56,599 nt of DNA from an uncultured Clostridia bacterium (GTDB taxonomy: Bacteria > Bacillota > Clostridia > Christensenellales > Borkfalkiaceae). Positions 1 to 9,886 of this stretch are shown piece by piece. Position numbers and translations under genes: made by a program. The notes under the pieces are model-generated. The model was not told where the DNA came from. It saw only the letters and a list, made by a program, of their open reading frames with translations, and made no database searches. The stretch is taken from positions 1-56,599 of the forward strand of contig CANQNO010000008.1 in assembly GCA_947625245.1 (NCBI GenBank), read 5' to 3'. The stretch's first letter is position 1. Every line of letters begins with the position of its first letter.

Positions 1-70
1 AAATCGTCTATAACTGTGTCGGAGTTATCGACATTCCCGAAGAAAAGAGTTTAGCGGCATAGCTACGGTT

Positions 71-442
71 ATGCCGCCAAACCAAAGGGAAGCAAAAATC
101 CCTAACACTATTGATCGTGCGTTCTATAATTGCACAAGCCTTATAAACATAACCATACCCGAAAGCGTAACTTCTATAGGCGGTAGTGCGTTCTATAATT
201 GCACAAGCCTTATAAACATAAATATACCCGATAGCGTGACTTCAATTGGCGATGGTGCGTTTAGGTATTGCAATAACCTTACAAGCTTGAAGTTTGAAAA
301 TCCCAACGGGTGGTATTGTAAAAAATATTCTTGGGTGACAAGGGAGAACATACCGAGCGAGGCTTTACAAAATCCCGAAAACGCCGCTAAATATCTTAAA
401 GACACTTACTGTGATTGCTATTGGGAACGGAAAACAACTTAA
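71..442 (+). CDS. BspA-like leucine-rich repeat protein fragment
   Basis: The 123-residue product holds about three LRR_5 (BspA/TpLRR type) units built on the pattern AFxxCTSLxxIxIPxSVTSIG, then a short tail ending [10 protein letters not shown]. Such repeats normally belong to long secreted surface proteins that bind host or matrix components. This one has no signal peptide, no sorting signal and no ribosome binding site before the ATG, and it is far shorter than the family. The same frame is open back to about base 14 with no better start. I read it as a remnant or 3' fragment of a larger BspA-like gene rather than a full working gene. The bases before it in another frame (3-62) encode a possible C-terminal tail ending EKSLAA and a stop, perhaps the end of a gene lying left of the window. 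Confidence 0.5.
   Translation: MPPNQREAKIPNTIDRAFYNCTSLINITIPESVTSIGGSAFYNCTSLININIPDSVTSIGDGAFRYCNNLTSLKFENPNGWYCKKYSWVTRENIPSEALQNPENAAKYLKDTYCDCYWERKTT
119..325 (+). repeat. Tandem 69-bp LRR-coding repeats
   Basis: Three copies of a 69-base unit (23 residues) begin at 119, 188 and 257. The first 34 bases of copies one and two are identical, and copy three has diverged. This is recent in-frame duplication of a leucine-rich repeat. Confidence 0.75.
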
Positions 443-461
443 AAACGGCGAACGCAAAGCC

Positions 462-488
462 GCCCGCGCGGGATAAACCCGCGCGGGC
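462..488 (+). terminator. GC-rich hairpin after the LRR fragment
   Basis: A perfect 11-bp stem (GCCCGCGCGGG, five-base loop ATAAA, CCCGCGCGGGC) starts 20 bases after the LRR stop codon. Only a short T stretch follows, so it is a weak intrinsic terminator or a transcript-end stabiliser. Confidence 0.5.
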
Positions 489-561
489 ATTTCAAGCTTG
501 ACCGGAATTAAAGTTGGTCTATTTTACAAGCAATAAAGATATATGGTCAAGCGTTCTGCTT

Positions 562-620
562 GCCCCGCGGCGTATGCCGCGGGGCGGTAAATAGGTGTGG
601 CGGCGAAATCTTTCGCCGCC
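562..620. repeat. Two consecutive GC-rich inverted repeats
   Basis: Bases 562-571/576-585 form a perfect 10-bp stem with loop GTAT. Bases 599-608/611-620 form a second perfect 10-bp palindrome of the GGCGGCGAAA type. Neither is followed by a clear T run. With the hairpins at 462-488 and 668-699 they fill the non-coding gap between the LRR fragment and groEL; no gene is seen there. Confidence 0.5.
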
Positions 621-659
621 GCAACCGTAAACTGACTTTAAAATCAGGTATTTATCCAA

Positions 660-699
660 AAAACATAACCGCCCCCGCGGCTTCTGCCGCGGGGGCGGT
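660..699 (-). terminator. Intrinsic terminator of groESL
   Basis: A 14-bp stem (668-681 with 686-699, loop TTCT) lies 27 bases past the groEL stop on the minus strand. It is followed in that direction by TTATG and a run of six T. This is a standard rho-independent terminator. Confidence 0.8.
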
Positions 700-725
700 G
701 GTTTATAAACTACTTAATTTTTTTA

Positions 726-2363
<1,638 letters not shown>

Positions 2364-2379
2364 TTATAATTTATTTTTA

Positions 2380-2664
2380 TTATTCGACTACCGCAAGAAT
2401 ATCGCTCTGGCGGATTATCGTATATTCCTTATCGTCGATTTTTACTTCGGTGCCGCTGTATTTGGAAAGAAGCACTTTATCGCCCACTTTAACCTGCATT
2501 TTTACTTCTTTCCCGTCCACGATTCCGCCGGGTCCTACCGCAACGACTATGCAGGTCGCGGGTTTTTCCTGTGCGGCGGCGGTCAAATACAAACCGCTTT
2601 TTGTCTTCTCTTCGGCTTTTACGCCTTCAACGACAACCTTATCGAATAAAGGTTTGATATTCAT
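2380..2664 (-). CDS. groES: Co-chaperonin GroES
   Basis: The 94-residue product begins MNIKPLFDKVVVEGV and has the Cpn10 fold signatures GLYLTAAAQEKP and GDKVLLSKYSGTEVKIDDKEY. It caps GroEL. I start it at the ATG at 2664, not at the upstream in-frame ATG at 2733, because a GGAGGAA ribosome binding site lies seven bases before 2664 and family members start there. It is the first gene of the operon and has its own strong promoter (2705-2733). Confidence 0.97.
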   Translation of the reverse strand: MNIKPLFDKVVVEGVKAEEKTKSGLYLTAAAQEKPATCIVVAVGPGGIVDGKEVKMQVKVGDKVLLSKYSGTEVKIDDKEYTIIRQSDILAVVE

Positions 2665-2704
2665 TGTTAATTCCTCCGATATGAAATTCATTTTGGTTAC
2701 AAAT

Positions 2705-2733
2705 ATTTTATAAACACACCAAAATAAAGTCAA
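2705..2733 (-). promoter_or_regulatory. Sigma-A promoter of groES-groEL
   Basis: On the minus strand TTGACT is separated by 17 bases from TAAAAT, giving a leader of about 35 nt before groES. I see no CIRCE inverted repeat (GCACTC/GAGTGC) in this intergenic region, so HrcA control of the usual kind is not supported. Confidence 0.7.
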
Positions 2734-2751
2734 ACATAAGAAGATAAAAAA

Positions 2752-2780
2752 TTGCTTTTTTTTGGCAACGGTGATAAAAT
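2752..2780 (+). promoter_or_regulatory. Promoter of the deaminase-ppi-purB genes
   Basis: TTGCTT, 17 bases, TAAAAT, ending 23 bases before the deaminase ATG. It is divergent from, and close to, the groES promoter. Confidence 0.55.
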
Positions 2781-2803
2781 ATTTCCGTACGGTGAAAGGT
2801 ATT

Positions 2804-3256
2804 ATGGATAAATGGGATAAAAGGTTTATGGAAATGACCGAGCAGATAGGCTCCTGGTCGAGTTGTTTTCAGGAAAACAGAAAAGTGGGCGCGGTGATTG
2901 TAAAAAACAAGCGCATAATCGCCACGGGTTATAACGGCGCCCCGCAGGGCATTAAGAGCTGTGCCGACAAACGGGAGTGTTTGAGAAAAAAACTCAACGT
3001 CGAAAGCGGAACGCGGCAGGAAATCTGTTATGCCGTCCATGCCGAACAAAATGCAATCATTCAGGCGGCGAGAGTGGGAAGCAGCGTAGAGGGCTGTACC
3101 CTGTACTGTACGCACCAACCCTGCGTGATCTGTGCAAAAATGATAATAAATTCGGGAATCGTCCGCGTTGTATACAAAGAGGGCTATCCCGACGAATTCT
3201 CGTTAAAGCTTTTTGACGAAGCGAATGTAAAATTGGAAAAATACGAAGATTTATAA
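2804..3256 (+). CDS. dCMP deaminase-family (ComEB-like) zinc deaminase
   Basis: The 150-residue protein has the cytidine/deoxycytidylate deaminase zinc site: HAEQNAI with His79 and catalytic Glu81, then PCVIC with Cys107 and Cys110. An NRKVGAVIV...TGYNGAP segment marks the dCMP deaminase branch, which makes dUMP from dCMP for thymidylate synthesis. I chose the ATG at 2804 (AAAGG just upstream) over the frame-open ATG at 2762, which lies upstream of the -10 element. It is followed 10 bases later by a cyclophilin gene, so the two are probably cotranscribed. Confidence 0.88.
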   Translation: MDKWDKRFMEMTEQIGSWSSCFQENRKVGAVIVKNKRIIATGYNGAPQGIKSCADKRECLRKKLNVESGTRQEICYAVHAEQNAIIQAARVGSSVEGCTLYCTHQPCVICAKMIINSGIVRVVYKEGYPDEFSLKLFDEANVKLEKYEDL

Positions 3257-3266
3257 GGAGAAGATT

Positions 3267-3788
3267 ATGCAGAATCCGCAAGTAACCATCGAAATGAACG
3301 ACGGGAAAAAGATTGTTTTGGAATTGTACCCCGCTAAAGCGCCCAATACAGTCAATAATTTTATAGACCTCGCACGAAGCGGGTTTTACGACGGATTGAC
3401 TTTCCACAGGGTCATCGAAGATTTCATGATTCAGGGCGGCGACCCTGCGGGCGTGGGCACGGGCGGTCCCGGCTATTCCATAAAGGGCGAATTTGCGCTG
3501 AACGGCTTTACCAAAAACGATATCAAGCACGTGCGCGGCGTAATTTCAATGGCAAGGGCAACCGATTTCGATTCGGCGGGCTCGCAGTTTTTCATAATGC
3601 ACAAAAACGCCGCTTATCTCGACGGACAGTATGCCGCGTTCGGAAAAGTAATTTCCGGCATGGATACGGTCGACGGGATAGCAACGACCAAAACGGATTT
3701 TAACGACAAACCCTTAAAACCCCAAATAATGAAAAAATTGACCGTAGAGACGTTCGGAGAAAGCTATCCGAAGCCCGCCACGGTCTAA
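3267..3788 (+). CDS. Cyclophilin-type peptidyl-prolyl isomerase
   Basis: The 173-residue protein is a single cyclophilin domain, with FHRVIEDFMIQGGDP at residues 46-60 (catalytic Arg48) and SAGSQFFIMH near residue 105. It catalyses cis-trans isomerisation of Xaa-Pro bonds. There is no signal peptide, so it should be cytosolic. An AAGGAG site precedes the ATG. It lies between the deaminase and purB at short spacings. Confidence 0.95.
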   Translation: MQNPQVTIEMNDGKKIVLELYPAKAPNTVNNFIDLARSGFYDGLTFHRVIEDFMIQGGDPAGVGTGGPGYSIKGEFALNGFTKNDIKHVRGVISMARATDFDSAGSQFFIMHKNAAYLDGQYAAFGKVISGMDTVDGIATTKTDFNDKPLKPQIMKKLTVETFGESYPKPATV

Positions 3789-3808
3789 ATTAGGTTTACG
3801 GAGAAATT

Positions 3809-5242
3809 ATGGATAATTCAGTTTACCAAAACCCTTTGATCACCCGCTATGCGAGTAAAGAAATGTCGCAAAACTTTTCGGACGAGAAGCGCTTTAAACT
3901 TTGGAGAAAGCTGTGGATCGCGCTCGCCGAATCCGAAATGGAGCTGGGGCTTAACATAACGGAAAGCCAGATTTCCGAAATGAAGAAGTATGCCGAAGAT
4001 ATCGATTTCGGGCTTGCGGAAAAATTCGAAAGGGAAGTGCGGCACGACGTTATGGCGCACGTAAAGGCTTTCGGTACGCAGGCGCCTTCGGCAATGCCCA
4101 TAATCCACCTCGGCGCGACGAGTTGCTTTGTTGACTGCAATTCCGAACTGTTGATTGCCCGTGACGCTCTAAATATCATAAAAGCAAAACTTGTAAACGT
4201 CATAGACAAACTTTCTAAATTTGCCTTAAAATATAAGGATTTGCCCGCATTGGGCTTTACGCACCTGCAACCCGCGCAGCTTACTACGGTCGGCAAGCGC
4301 GCGACGCTCTGGATACAAGACCTTACAATGGACTACCATAACCTTGTAAACCTGCTTGAATCCTTTAAACTCAGGGGCGTAAAGGGCACAACGGGTACGC
4401 AGGCAAGCTTTATGGAGCTTTTCGGCGGCGACGAGAAGAAGGTAAAGGAACTTGAAAAGCGCGTCGTGAAAAAAATGGGCTGCGACAGGGTCTATGGCGT
4501 GACGGGACAGACTTATCCCCGGAAATTCGACTACAATATGCTGTGCGTACTTTCGCAGATTGCACAGAGCGCATATAAATTTTCGAACGACATACGCATT
4601 TTGCAGAATATGAAAGAAGTGGAAGAGCCGTTTGAAAAGACGCAGATAGGCTCGTCAGCTATGGCATACAAGCGTAACCCTATGAGATGCGAAAGGATGG
4701 GCTCGCTCGCACGGTTCGTCATATCGCTGCCCGTAAACTGCGCGATTACCGCCGGTACCCAATGGTTTGAAAGAACTCTCGACGACTCGGCGAACAGGCG
4801 CATAGTTATAGCGCAGGCTTTCCTCGCGCTGGACGGAATTTTGAATATTTACATGAACGTAGCCGAAAATCTCGTAGTATACGAAAAAGTTATTGCAAAG
4901 CATATTGCGGCGGAACTTCCGTTTATGGCTACAGAAAATATCATGATGGAGTGCGTCAAAGCCGGCGGCAACAGGCAGGAGTTGCACGAAAGGATAAGAG
5001 TGCTTTCCATGGAAGCCGGCAAAGCCGTTAAGGAAGAGGGGAAAGAGAACAACCTTCTCAAACTAATCAAAAATGACAATATGTTCAAAGCCGTGCACGG
5101 AAAGCTCGGGGAAATACTCGACGCCAAAAAATTTATAGGCAGGGCGCCGTCGCAGGTTGAAGAATTTATTGCGGACGAAGTTAAACCTATCCTTAAAGAA
5201 AACGAAGGGGATTTGGGTTTAAAGGGCGAAGTCAAGATATAA
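3809..5242 (+). CDS. purB: Adenylosuccinate lyase
   Basis: The 477-residue product belongs to the fumarase/aspartase superfamily. It has the signature GSSAMAYKRNPMRCERM at about residues 281-297, a TQASFMELFGG segment and a THLQPAQLTT segment typical of PurB. It releases fumarate from SAICAR and from adenylosuccinate in purine synthesis and acts as a cytosolic tetramer. It follows the cyclophilin gene by 20 bases. No clear terminator for the plus strand follows; the hairpin downstream has its T run on the other strand. Confidence 0.96.
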   Translation: MDNSVYQNPLITRYASKEMSQNFSDEKRFKLWRKLWIALAESEMELGLNITESQISEMKKYAEDIDFGLAEKFEREVRHDVMAHVKAFGTQAPSAMPIIHLGATSCFVDCNSELLIARDALNIIKAKLVNVIDKLSKFALKYKDLPALGFTHLQPAQLTTVGKRATLWIQDLTMDYHNLVNLLESFKLRGVKGTTGTQASFMELFGGDEKKVKELEKRVVKKMGCDRVYGVTGQTYPRKFDYNMLCVLSQIAQSAYKFSNDIRILQNMKEVEEPFEKTQIGSSAMAYKRNPMRCERMGSLARFVISLPVNCAITAGTQWFERTLDDSANRRIVIAQAFLALDGILNIYMNVAENLVVYEKVIAKHIAAELPFMATENIMMECVKAGGNRQELHERIRVLSMEAGKAVKEEGKENNLLKLIKNDNMFKAVHGKLGEILDAKKFIGRAPSQVEEFIADEVKPILKENEGDLGLKGEVKI

Positions 5243-5312
5243 AAACACAGTTTACGTCACACATAGTACTTTGTTAATGGCTGTTTTGTTCATTTTTACT
5301 CCCTAAAACAAC

Positions 5313-5343
5313 AAAAAAATTCCGACCTGAATATGGTCGGAAT
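5313..5343 (-). terminator. Terminator of tRNA-Trp
   Basis: A 9-bp stem (5319-5327 with 5335-5343) is followed on the minus strand by seven T. It begins two bases past the CCA end of the tRNA. Confidence 0.8.
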
Positions 5344-5344
5344 C

Positions 5345-5419
5345 TGGCAGGGGAGACACGATTCGAACATGCAACCAACGGTTTTGGAGACCGCGACTCT
5401 ACCGTTGAGCTACTCCCCT
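5345..5419 (-). tRNA. trnW: tRNA-Trp (anticodon CCA), CCA tail encoded
   Basis: On the minus strand the acceptor arm AGGGGAG pairs with CTCCCCT. The D arm contains AGCTCAACGGTAGAG and the anticodon loop is CTCCAAA with anticodon CCA. The T arm contains the GTTCGAATC loop, and the 3' end is GCCA. It is a stand-alone unit with its own promoter and terminator. Confidence 0.95.
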
Positions 5420-5437
5420 AAATCGATTAACGCAAGA

Positions 5438-5466
5438 ATTATATAATATTCGGAATTTTTAGTCAA
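5438..5466 (-). promoter_or_regulatory. Promoter of tRNA-Trp
   Basis: TTGACT and a perfect TATAAT are separated by 17 bases on the minus strand, ending about 18 bases before the tRNA 5' end. Confidence 0.75.
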
Positions 5467-5486
5467 CTGTTTTTGGAGTGTATTTT

Positions 5487-6296
5487 ATGAAGAAAAAATT
5501 CAAACTCGGCATAATCGGTTGCGGTGCGATGGCGACTTCGGTGGTCAAAGGCGCGGTTTTGTCCGATTTCCTTTCTCCCAAAAAGATAATTTTGAGCGAT
5601 ACCGACGAAAAAAAGCTCGACGCTATCGAAGAATTCGGCGTTTTCACCTGCGACAGCAACAAGTTTGTCGCGGAAAACAGCGAATTTGTATTGCTTGCCG
5701 TAAAACCTGTCAATTTTAAGGCTTTGTTGCCCGAGCTTTCGGGTTGCCGTCCGCAAAAAATAATTTCCGTAATGACGGGTATAGGCAAAAATAAAATCAA
5801 AAGCGGTTTTGGCGGAGGAAACATTAAAGTCGCGCTCTGCGCGCCCGATTTTCCCTGTGCTATCGGTAGCGGCATTTTGGGCTTAGATATGTCCGATTTC
5901 GATTCGGAACCCGACGATACCGAATTTATTTCTAAGATTTTCGACTGTTTGGGTACGGTTTTAAGCATAGACGAGAGCAAATTCGGCGCGGTTTCTGCTA
6001 TCGGCGCGGGCGGTTCGGTGTATGCGTTTATGCTTATTGACGCGCTTTGCGATGCGGGTGTAAAGAACGGCCTCAGCCGCGGGGAGGCAAAGGCGCTTGC
6101 TGTTCAGTCCGTTTTGGGCGCCGCTGAAATGGCGCGCCGTGAAGAAGAAAATATATCCGAATTGCTGGTAAAATCGAGCGGCAGTTGCGGAAATTTTGCC
6201 GAATCTGTAAAAATTATGGAGGACAACGGCTTCGGCGAGTCCGTGGGCAAGGCGGTGGATTCAACCGTCAGGCGATTTAAAGAGACGGTTGAATAA
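5487..6296 (+). CDS. proC: Pyrroline-5-carboxylate reductase
   Basis: The 269-residue protein has an N-terminal Rossmann fold (GIIGCGAMA, GxGxMA at residues 11-16) and the C-terminal ProC dimerisation domain around ALCDAGVKNGLSRGEAKALA. It reduces pyrroline-5-carboxylate to proline with NAD(P)H. The ATG at 5487 is preferred over an in-frame GTG at 5478 because the GGAG site ends there, with proper spacing only to the ATG. The usual GSGPAY loop reads GAGGSVY here, a mild departure. rnhA follows with a one-base overlap. Confidence 0.9.
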   Translation: MKKKFKLGIIGCGAMATSVVKGAVLSDFLSPKKIILSDTDEKKLDAIEEFGVFTCDSNKFVAENSEFVLLAVKPVNFKALLPELSGCRPQKIISVMTGIGKNKIKSGFGGGNIKVALCAPDFPCAIGSGILGLDMSDFDSEPDDTEFISKIFDCLGTVLSIDESKFGAVSAIGAGGSVYAFMLIDALCDAGVKNGLSRGEAKALAVQSVLGAAEMARREEENISELLVKSSGSCGNFAESVKIMEDNGFGESVGKAVDSTVRRFKETVE

Positions 6297-6739
6297 TGAA
6301 AAAAGTAGTTTTATACACCGACGGCGCCTGTTCCGGCAACCCCGGGGTCGGCGGTTGGGGTGCGGTTTTAAGGTACGGAACCGCCGAAAAGAGGATATCA
6401 GGCGCCTGCGGGGAGACCACCAACAACAGGATGGAGCTGACTGCCGTGATAGAGGGGCTTAAAATGCTGAAGGAGCCTTGCCAAGTTGAAGTTTTCAGCG
6501 ATTCGGCATATACCGTAAATGCATTTTCAAACGGCTGGATAGAGGACTGGAAGAAAAACGGTTTTAAAAAAGCCGACAACAAGCCCGTAGTTAACGAAGA
6601 TTTATGGAAAGAGCTCATATCGTTGTCGGAAGTGCATAAAGTTAAATTTTTTAAAGTAAAAGGGCATGCGGACGACGAATACAACAACATTTGCGACAAG
6701 CTTGCCACCGACGCGATCAAAAATTTCAGGCTAATATAA
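6296..6739 (+). CDS. rnhA: Ribonuclease HI
   Basis: The 147-residue protein is a complete RNase H1 without a hybrid-binding extension. The catalytic set Asp9 (YTDGACSGNPG), Glu47 (NNRMEL), Asp69 (FSDSAY), His124 (KGHAD) and Asp134 (CDKLA) is intact. It cleaves RNA in RNA-DNA hybrids. Its ATG overlaps the proC stop codon by one base, so the two genes are translationally coupled. Confidence 0.95.
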   Translation: MKKVVLYTDGACSGNPGVGGWGAVLRYGTAEKRISGACGETTNNRMELTAVIEGLKMLKEPCQVEVFSDSAYTVNAFSNGWIEDWKKNGFKKADNKPVVNEDLWKELISLSEVHKVKFFKVKGHADDEYNNICDKLATDAIKNFRLI

Positions 6740-6775
6740 TAAAAAATTCGCAAAAGCGATATAATAATAGTGTTA

Positions 6776-7681
6776 ATGAAACATATATCTGTTTTAAAAC
6801 ACTTGATAAACATATTGGCAGTTGTGCTTTCGGGTGCGGTTGCCTTTATTTTTATTGCTTACGGATTGCTCTATAAAAGCGTTGATTTTATCGAGGAATA
6901 TTTCAACGTCTTGTTCTGGGTTTCTTTTTCCCTGCTCGCCGCCCTGTCTTTGGCGGGGGTTTTGTTTTATATTTTTAAAAAGAAATCGCTTTACCGCTTT
7001 ACCGTATGCGCGCTTATTTTTACCGATATCTGCGCGATCGTCTTTTATACGCTCTGCGCTACGGGCATGCTCGGCACCGTCAACAGCGTAGACGCGCTCA
7101 GGGAATATATCTCGCGTTCGGGAAGCATAGCTCCGCTTATATATATAGCGTTCTGCTTTTTGCAGGTGGTTTTGCTGCCCGTGCCCGGTTCGGTTGCGGT
7201 CGCCGTGGGTGTTGCGATGTTCGGACCGCTCAAATGCGCCGTTTACAGCTTTATAGGTATATTTACGGGTTCGCTAATAGCCTTTCTTATCGGGCGGTGG
7301 ATAGGCTATAAGGCTGTTTGCTGGATAGTGGGGAAAGATAGCATAGATAAATGGCTTAAAAAACTGAAAGGCAAAGATTATCTGATTTTATCGGTCATGT
7401 TCCTTTTGCCGATGTTCCCCGACGACGTATTATGCTTTGTTGCGGGTCTGTCTTCCATGACCGCGGGGTATTTCGTCGTAATGATTTTTATAACACGCGC
7501 CGTGTCCGTGGCTACCACGTCGTATTCTTTCGAATTGATACCTTTTACGACCTGGTGGGGTATAATGATATGGATAATAATTGCGGCATTGATAGTGCTG
7601 GCATTCTGGCTGGTAATAAAGTATTCGGACAACATAGATAAATTTATTAAGTCAAAATTCAAAATCACAAAAAGGCGGTAA
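6776..7681 (+). CDS. VTT/TVP38-family (DedA-like) membrane protein
   Basis: The product (about 301 residues) has some seven hydrophobic segments. The central part, PGSVAVAVGVAMFG through RWIGYKAVCWIVGK and LPMFPDDVLCFVAGLSSM, matches the VTT (SNARE-associated/TVP38) domain. Family members are inner-membrane proteins, and some relatives act as lipid scramblases or undecaprenyl-phosphate flippases; the substrate here is not known. I see no ribosome binding site. A TATAAT lies ten bases before the ATG at 6776, so the mRNA may have a very short leader, but no -35 is visible. An alternative GTG start lies at 6770. Confidence 0.8.
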   Translation: MKHISVLKHLINILAVVLSGAVAFIFIAYGLLYKSVDFIEEYFNVLFWVSFSLLAALSLAGVLFYIFKKKSLYRFTVCALIFTDICAIVFYTLCATGMLGTVNSVDALREYISRSGSIAPLIYIAFCFLQVVLLPVPGSVAVAVGVAMFGPLKCAVYSFIGIFTGSLIAFLIGRWIGYKAVCWIVGKDSIDKWLKKLKGKDYLILSVMFLLPMFPDDVLCFVAGLSSMTAGYFVVMIFITRAVSVATTSYSFELIPFTTWWGIMIWIIIAALIVLAFWLVIKYSDNIDKFIKSKFKITKRR

Positions 7682-7734
7682 AAATTGTTGTTAAAACACA
7701 AAAAAATTTATTGTAAAATTATGACTTAAAACGT

Positions 7735-7762
7735 TTGCAATTTCGGAATATTTTAATAAAAT
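7735..7762 (+). promoter_or_regulatory. Promoter of the decarboxylase cluster
   Basis: TTGCAA, 16 bases, TAAAAT, 34 bases before the first ATG of the cluster. A GGGAG ribosome binding site follows. Confidence 0.55.
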
Positions 7763-7796
7763 ATTATATGAGGAAATTTGGCAATCGGGAGATTTT

Positions 7797-9188
7797 ATGA
7801 ATAAAATCAGCTTATTGCAGGCACGTAAGCAACAGCTTATAGAATCGGGCAAAAATGTACGTGCGGACATAAGTTCGCTCATTGACGTGGACAGCTTTGT
7901 CGAGCTATCCTGTTACAGTTTTTCCGAAAACGAATTTTACGGTAAAGCCGCGCAAGGCGAAGGGGTAGTCACGGGATTTGCAACTGTCAGCGACTATTCC
8001 TTTTTTATTGTCGCCCAAAACCCCGAAGTATGTTCGGGCGGCGTAAGCAAGGCGCAATGCGAAAAGATTGAAAAATGCCTCGAACAGGCGGAAAAATCTT
8101 CAACGCCTGTCATTTGGCTACTTTCTACCACGGGCGTACGTCTCGGAGAGGGGATCGGTGCGCTGGAAGGGCTTGCAAAAATTATTTTATCCGCTTCCCG
8201 TTTAAAAGGAGTGGTGCCGCAGTTTTTGGTTGTTAACGGCGAGGTGTACGGTCAGATAGCCGTGCTGGCGGGAATTTGCGACTTTGTGTATTTTATAAAC
8301 GGCAAGAGTGTGCTTGCAGCCGACAGCCCGCTTGTCATATCCGCCAAATCCGGTAAAAATCTCAAAAAGGGCGAAGTCGGAGGAGCAAAAGCACTCTCAA
8401 ACGCAAACCTTGCGGCGTTCACCGTCGAAAACTTCGGTGAAATTAGAGAGAGCATTTCAAAAATAGCCGAACTAATTTCCCTGCCCGTAAAAGATTGCGC
8501 GGATTTGAACGAAAGCTTTGAAGAGCTGGACGAGAACCCGACGGCAGAGGGTATTATAAAAATTTTCGATAAAGATACCGCGGTTGAGGTGGGCGCGGGC
8601 TATTCGCCCGAAATCAAATGCCATCTCGCGCGGTTGGGCGGAATAGCCGTTGCGGCGGCGGTTTTTGCCGAAAAGGACGGCACCGAACTTAACGCCTATA
8701 ACGTGAGAAAGATTAAGGATTTTGCGGATTTTGCCGCGTCTTACGGCTTGCCTTATATCGCTTTTGTTAATACGCTCGGGATAAAGCCCGATCTTGCCGT
8801 CTCAAACAGCCCGGTACTTAAAGAAATAGGAGAATACATTTCTGTTCTCGACGGTTCGGATATTGCAAAAATTTCCGTCATTTACGGGAAAGCGATAGGT
8901 ATGGGATACACGCTTTTTGCGGCTAAATCAATGGGGTATGATTTGAGTTATGCCTTTGCAAATGCGGAAGTCGCCCTGCTCGACCCGTCGCGCGGAGCCG
9001 AAATAGAGAATTCTTCCGTAACTAAGGCAAACAAGGAAAGACTCGTAAAAAAATATTCGGATGAAAAGGCGGACCCTTTCAACGCCGCAAAGGGCGGTTA
9101 TATCGACAATGTTATACGCCCCGCATTTGTAAAGCAATATCTTGTGGCATCCCTTCAAATGCTGGCAAAGCGGGGTAATTATGAATAA
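7797..9188 (+). CDS. Acyl-CoA-type carboxyltransferase (MmdA/12S-like), divergent
   Basis: The 463-residue protein has the two crotonase-like halves of biotin-dependent carboxyltransferases (methylmalonyl-CoA decarboxylase alpha, glutaconyl-CoA decarboxylase alpha, transcarboxylase 12S). Examples are GEGVVTGFA near residue 60 and KAIGMGYTLFAAKSMG near 365. It would move CO2 between a CoA thioester and biotin. It is shorter than the usual 500-520 residues and key loops differ: the expected GGARIQEG reads TTGVRLGEG, and the GPCAGGAVYSPA loop reads NGEVYGQIAVLA. Substrate therefore cannot be assigned. It heads a five-gene cluster and overlaps the OadG-like gene by eight bases. Confidence 0.8.
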   Translation: MNKISLLQARKQQLIESGKNVRADISSLIDVDSFVELSCYSFSENEFYGKAAQGEGVVTGFATVSDYSFFIVAQNPEVCSGGVSKAQCEKIEKCLEQAEKSSTPVIWLLSTTGVRLGEGIGALEGLAKIILSASRLKGVVPQFLVVNGEVYGQIAVLAGICDFVYFINGKSVLAADSPLVISAKSGKNLKKGEVGGAKALSNANLAAFTVENFGEIRESISKIAELISLPVKDCADLNESFEELDENPTAEGIIKIFDKDTAVEVGAGYSPEIKCHLARLGGIAVAAAVFAEKDGTELNAYNVRKIKDFADFAASYGLPYIAFVNTLGIKPDLAVSNSPVLKEIGEYISVLDGSDIAKISVIYGKAIGMGYTLFAAKSMGYDLSYAFANAEVALLDPSRGAEIENSSVTKANKERLVKKYSDEKADPFNAAKGGYIDNVIRPAFVKQYLVASLQMLAKRGNYE

Positions 9189-9525
9189 TCTGTTGCTCGA
9201 TATCGTGCAAAGAGATGGTAAATACTATTTTTCGGAGCCGGCAGAAGCTTTTATATATGCGTTGCTTGGGTTTTTGATAGTCTTTGCCGGAATTGTAATA
9301 ATTATATTGATAATCAGGCTATTGGGACTGGTTATGCAAAAGACGGATAATATAACCTTTTCGGGCAAAAAGAAAAGCGCCGCCGAACAGAAACCCGTGG
9401 AAACCGCAACGGGCGACGACGTGCCCGACGAGGTGAAAGCGGCGATAATTGCGGCGGTTATGGTGTATTGCGCTGAGCAAAAGCCGGAATGTGAATTTAA
9501 GGTAAAGAGAATCAAAAGGCTTTAA
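9181..9525 (+). CDS. OadG-like small subunit of Na+-pumping decarboxylase
   Basis: The 114-residue protein has one membrane span (about residues 20-45, EAFIYALLGFLIVFAGIV...) and a charged linker. It ends in a domain (VPDEVKAAIIAAVMVYCAEQ...FKVKRIKRL) that resembles the C-terminal part of OadG/MmdD. These subunits hold the carboxyltransferase to the membrane pump. Its ATG lies eight bases inside the preceding gene; an in-frame upstream ATG at 9142 would lie deep in that gene and lose the family-like start. Confidence 0.85.
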   Translation: MNNLLLDIVQRDGKYYFSEPAEAFIYALLGFLIVFAGIVIIILIIRLLGLVMQKTDNITFSGKKKSAAEQKPVETATGDDVPDEVKAAIIAAVMVYCAEQKPECEFKVKRIKRL

Positions 9526-9536
9526 GGAGAACCATC

Positions 9537-9875
9537 ATGCGGAATTTTATTGTGACTATCGACGGTAAAAGCTATCAGGTCGGAGTGGAAGAGGTCGGCG
9601 CGGCGAAGTCGCCCGAAATCGTTCCCGTTGCCGAGCCGGCAAAAGTGCAGGCGCCGGTTACGGGCGGTGAAAAGATATTATCGCCTTTCCCCGGGCTTAT
9701 CAAAAAACTTTTGGCGGACGACGGGGCGCAGGTTAAGAAAAACCAGCCCGTAATCGTACTCGAAGCAATGAAAATGGATAATGAAATTACCGCTCCCTGC
9801 GACGGAAAGATAACTTTCAACGTTTCCAAAGGCGGGAACGTCGAAACCAACGCATTACTTGCAACAATCAGCTGA
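9537..9875 (+). CDS. Biotin carboxyl carrier protein (decarboxylase gamma/1.3S type)
   Basis: The 112-residue protein has a Pro/Ala linker at about residues 24-45 and a biotinyl domain with the biotinylation motif EAMKMDNEI (Lys79). It carries the carboxyl group from the carboxyltransferase to the membrane decarboxylase. It has an AAGGAG site and sits 11 bases after the OadG-like gene and 11 bases before the OadB-like gene. Confidence 0.95.
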   Translation: MRNFIVTIDGKSYQVGVEEVGAAKSPEIVPVAEPAKVQAPVTGGEKILSPFPGLIKKLLADDGAQVKKNQPVIVLEAMKMDNEITAPCDGKITFNVSKGGNVETNALLATIS

Positions 9876-9886
9876 GCGGAGGGTAT

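Noticed and set aside
2665-2803. CIRCE element for HrcA control of groESL
   Set aside because: I looked for the GCACTC/GAGTGC inverted repeat between groES and the deaminase gene and found none.
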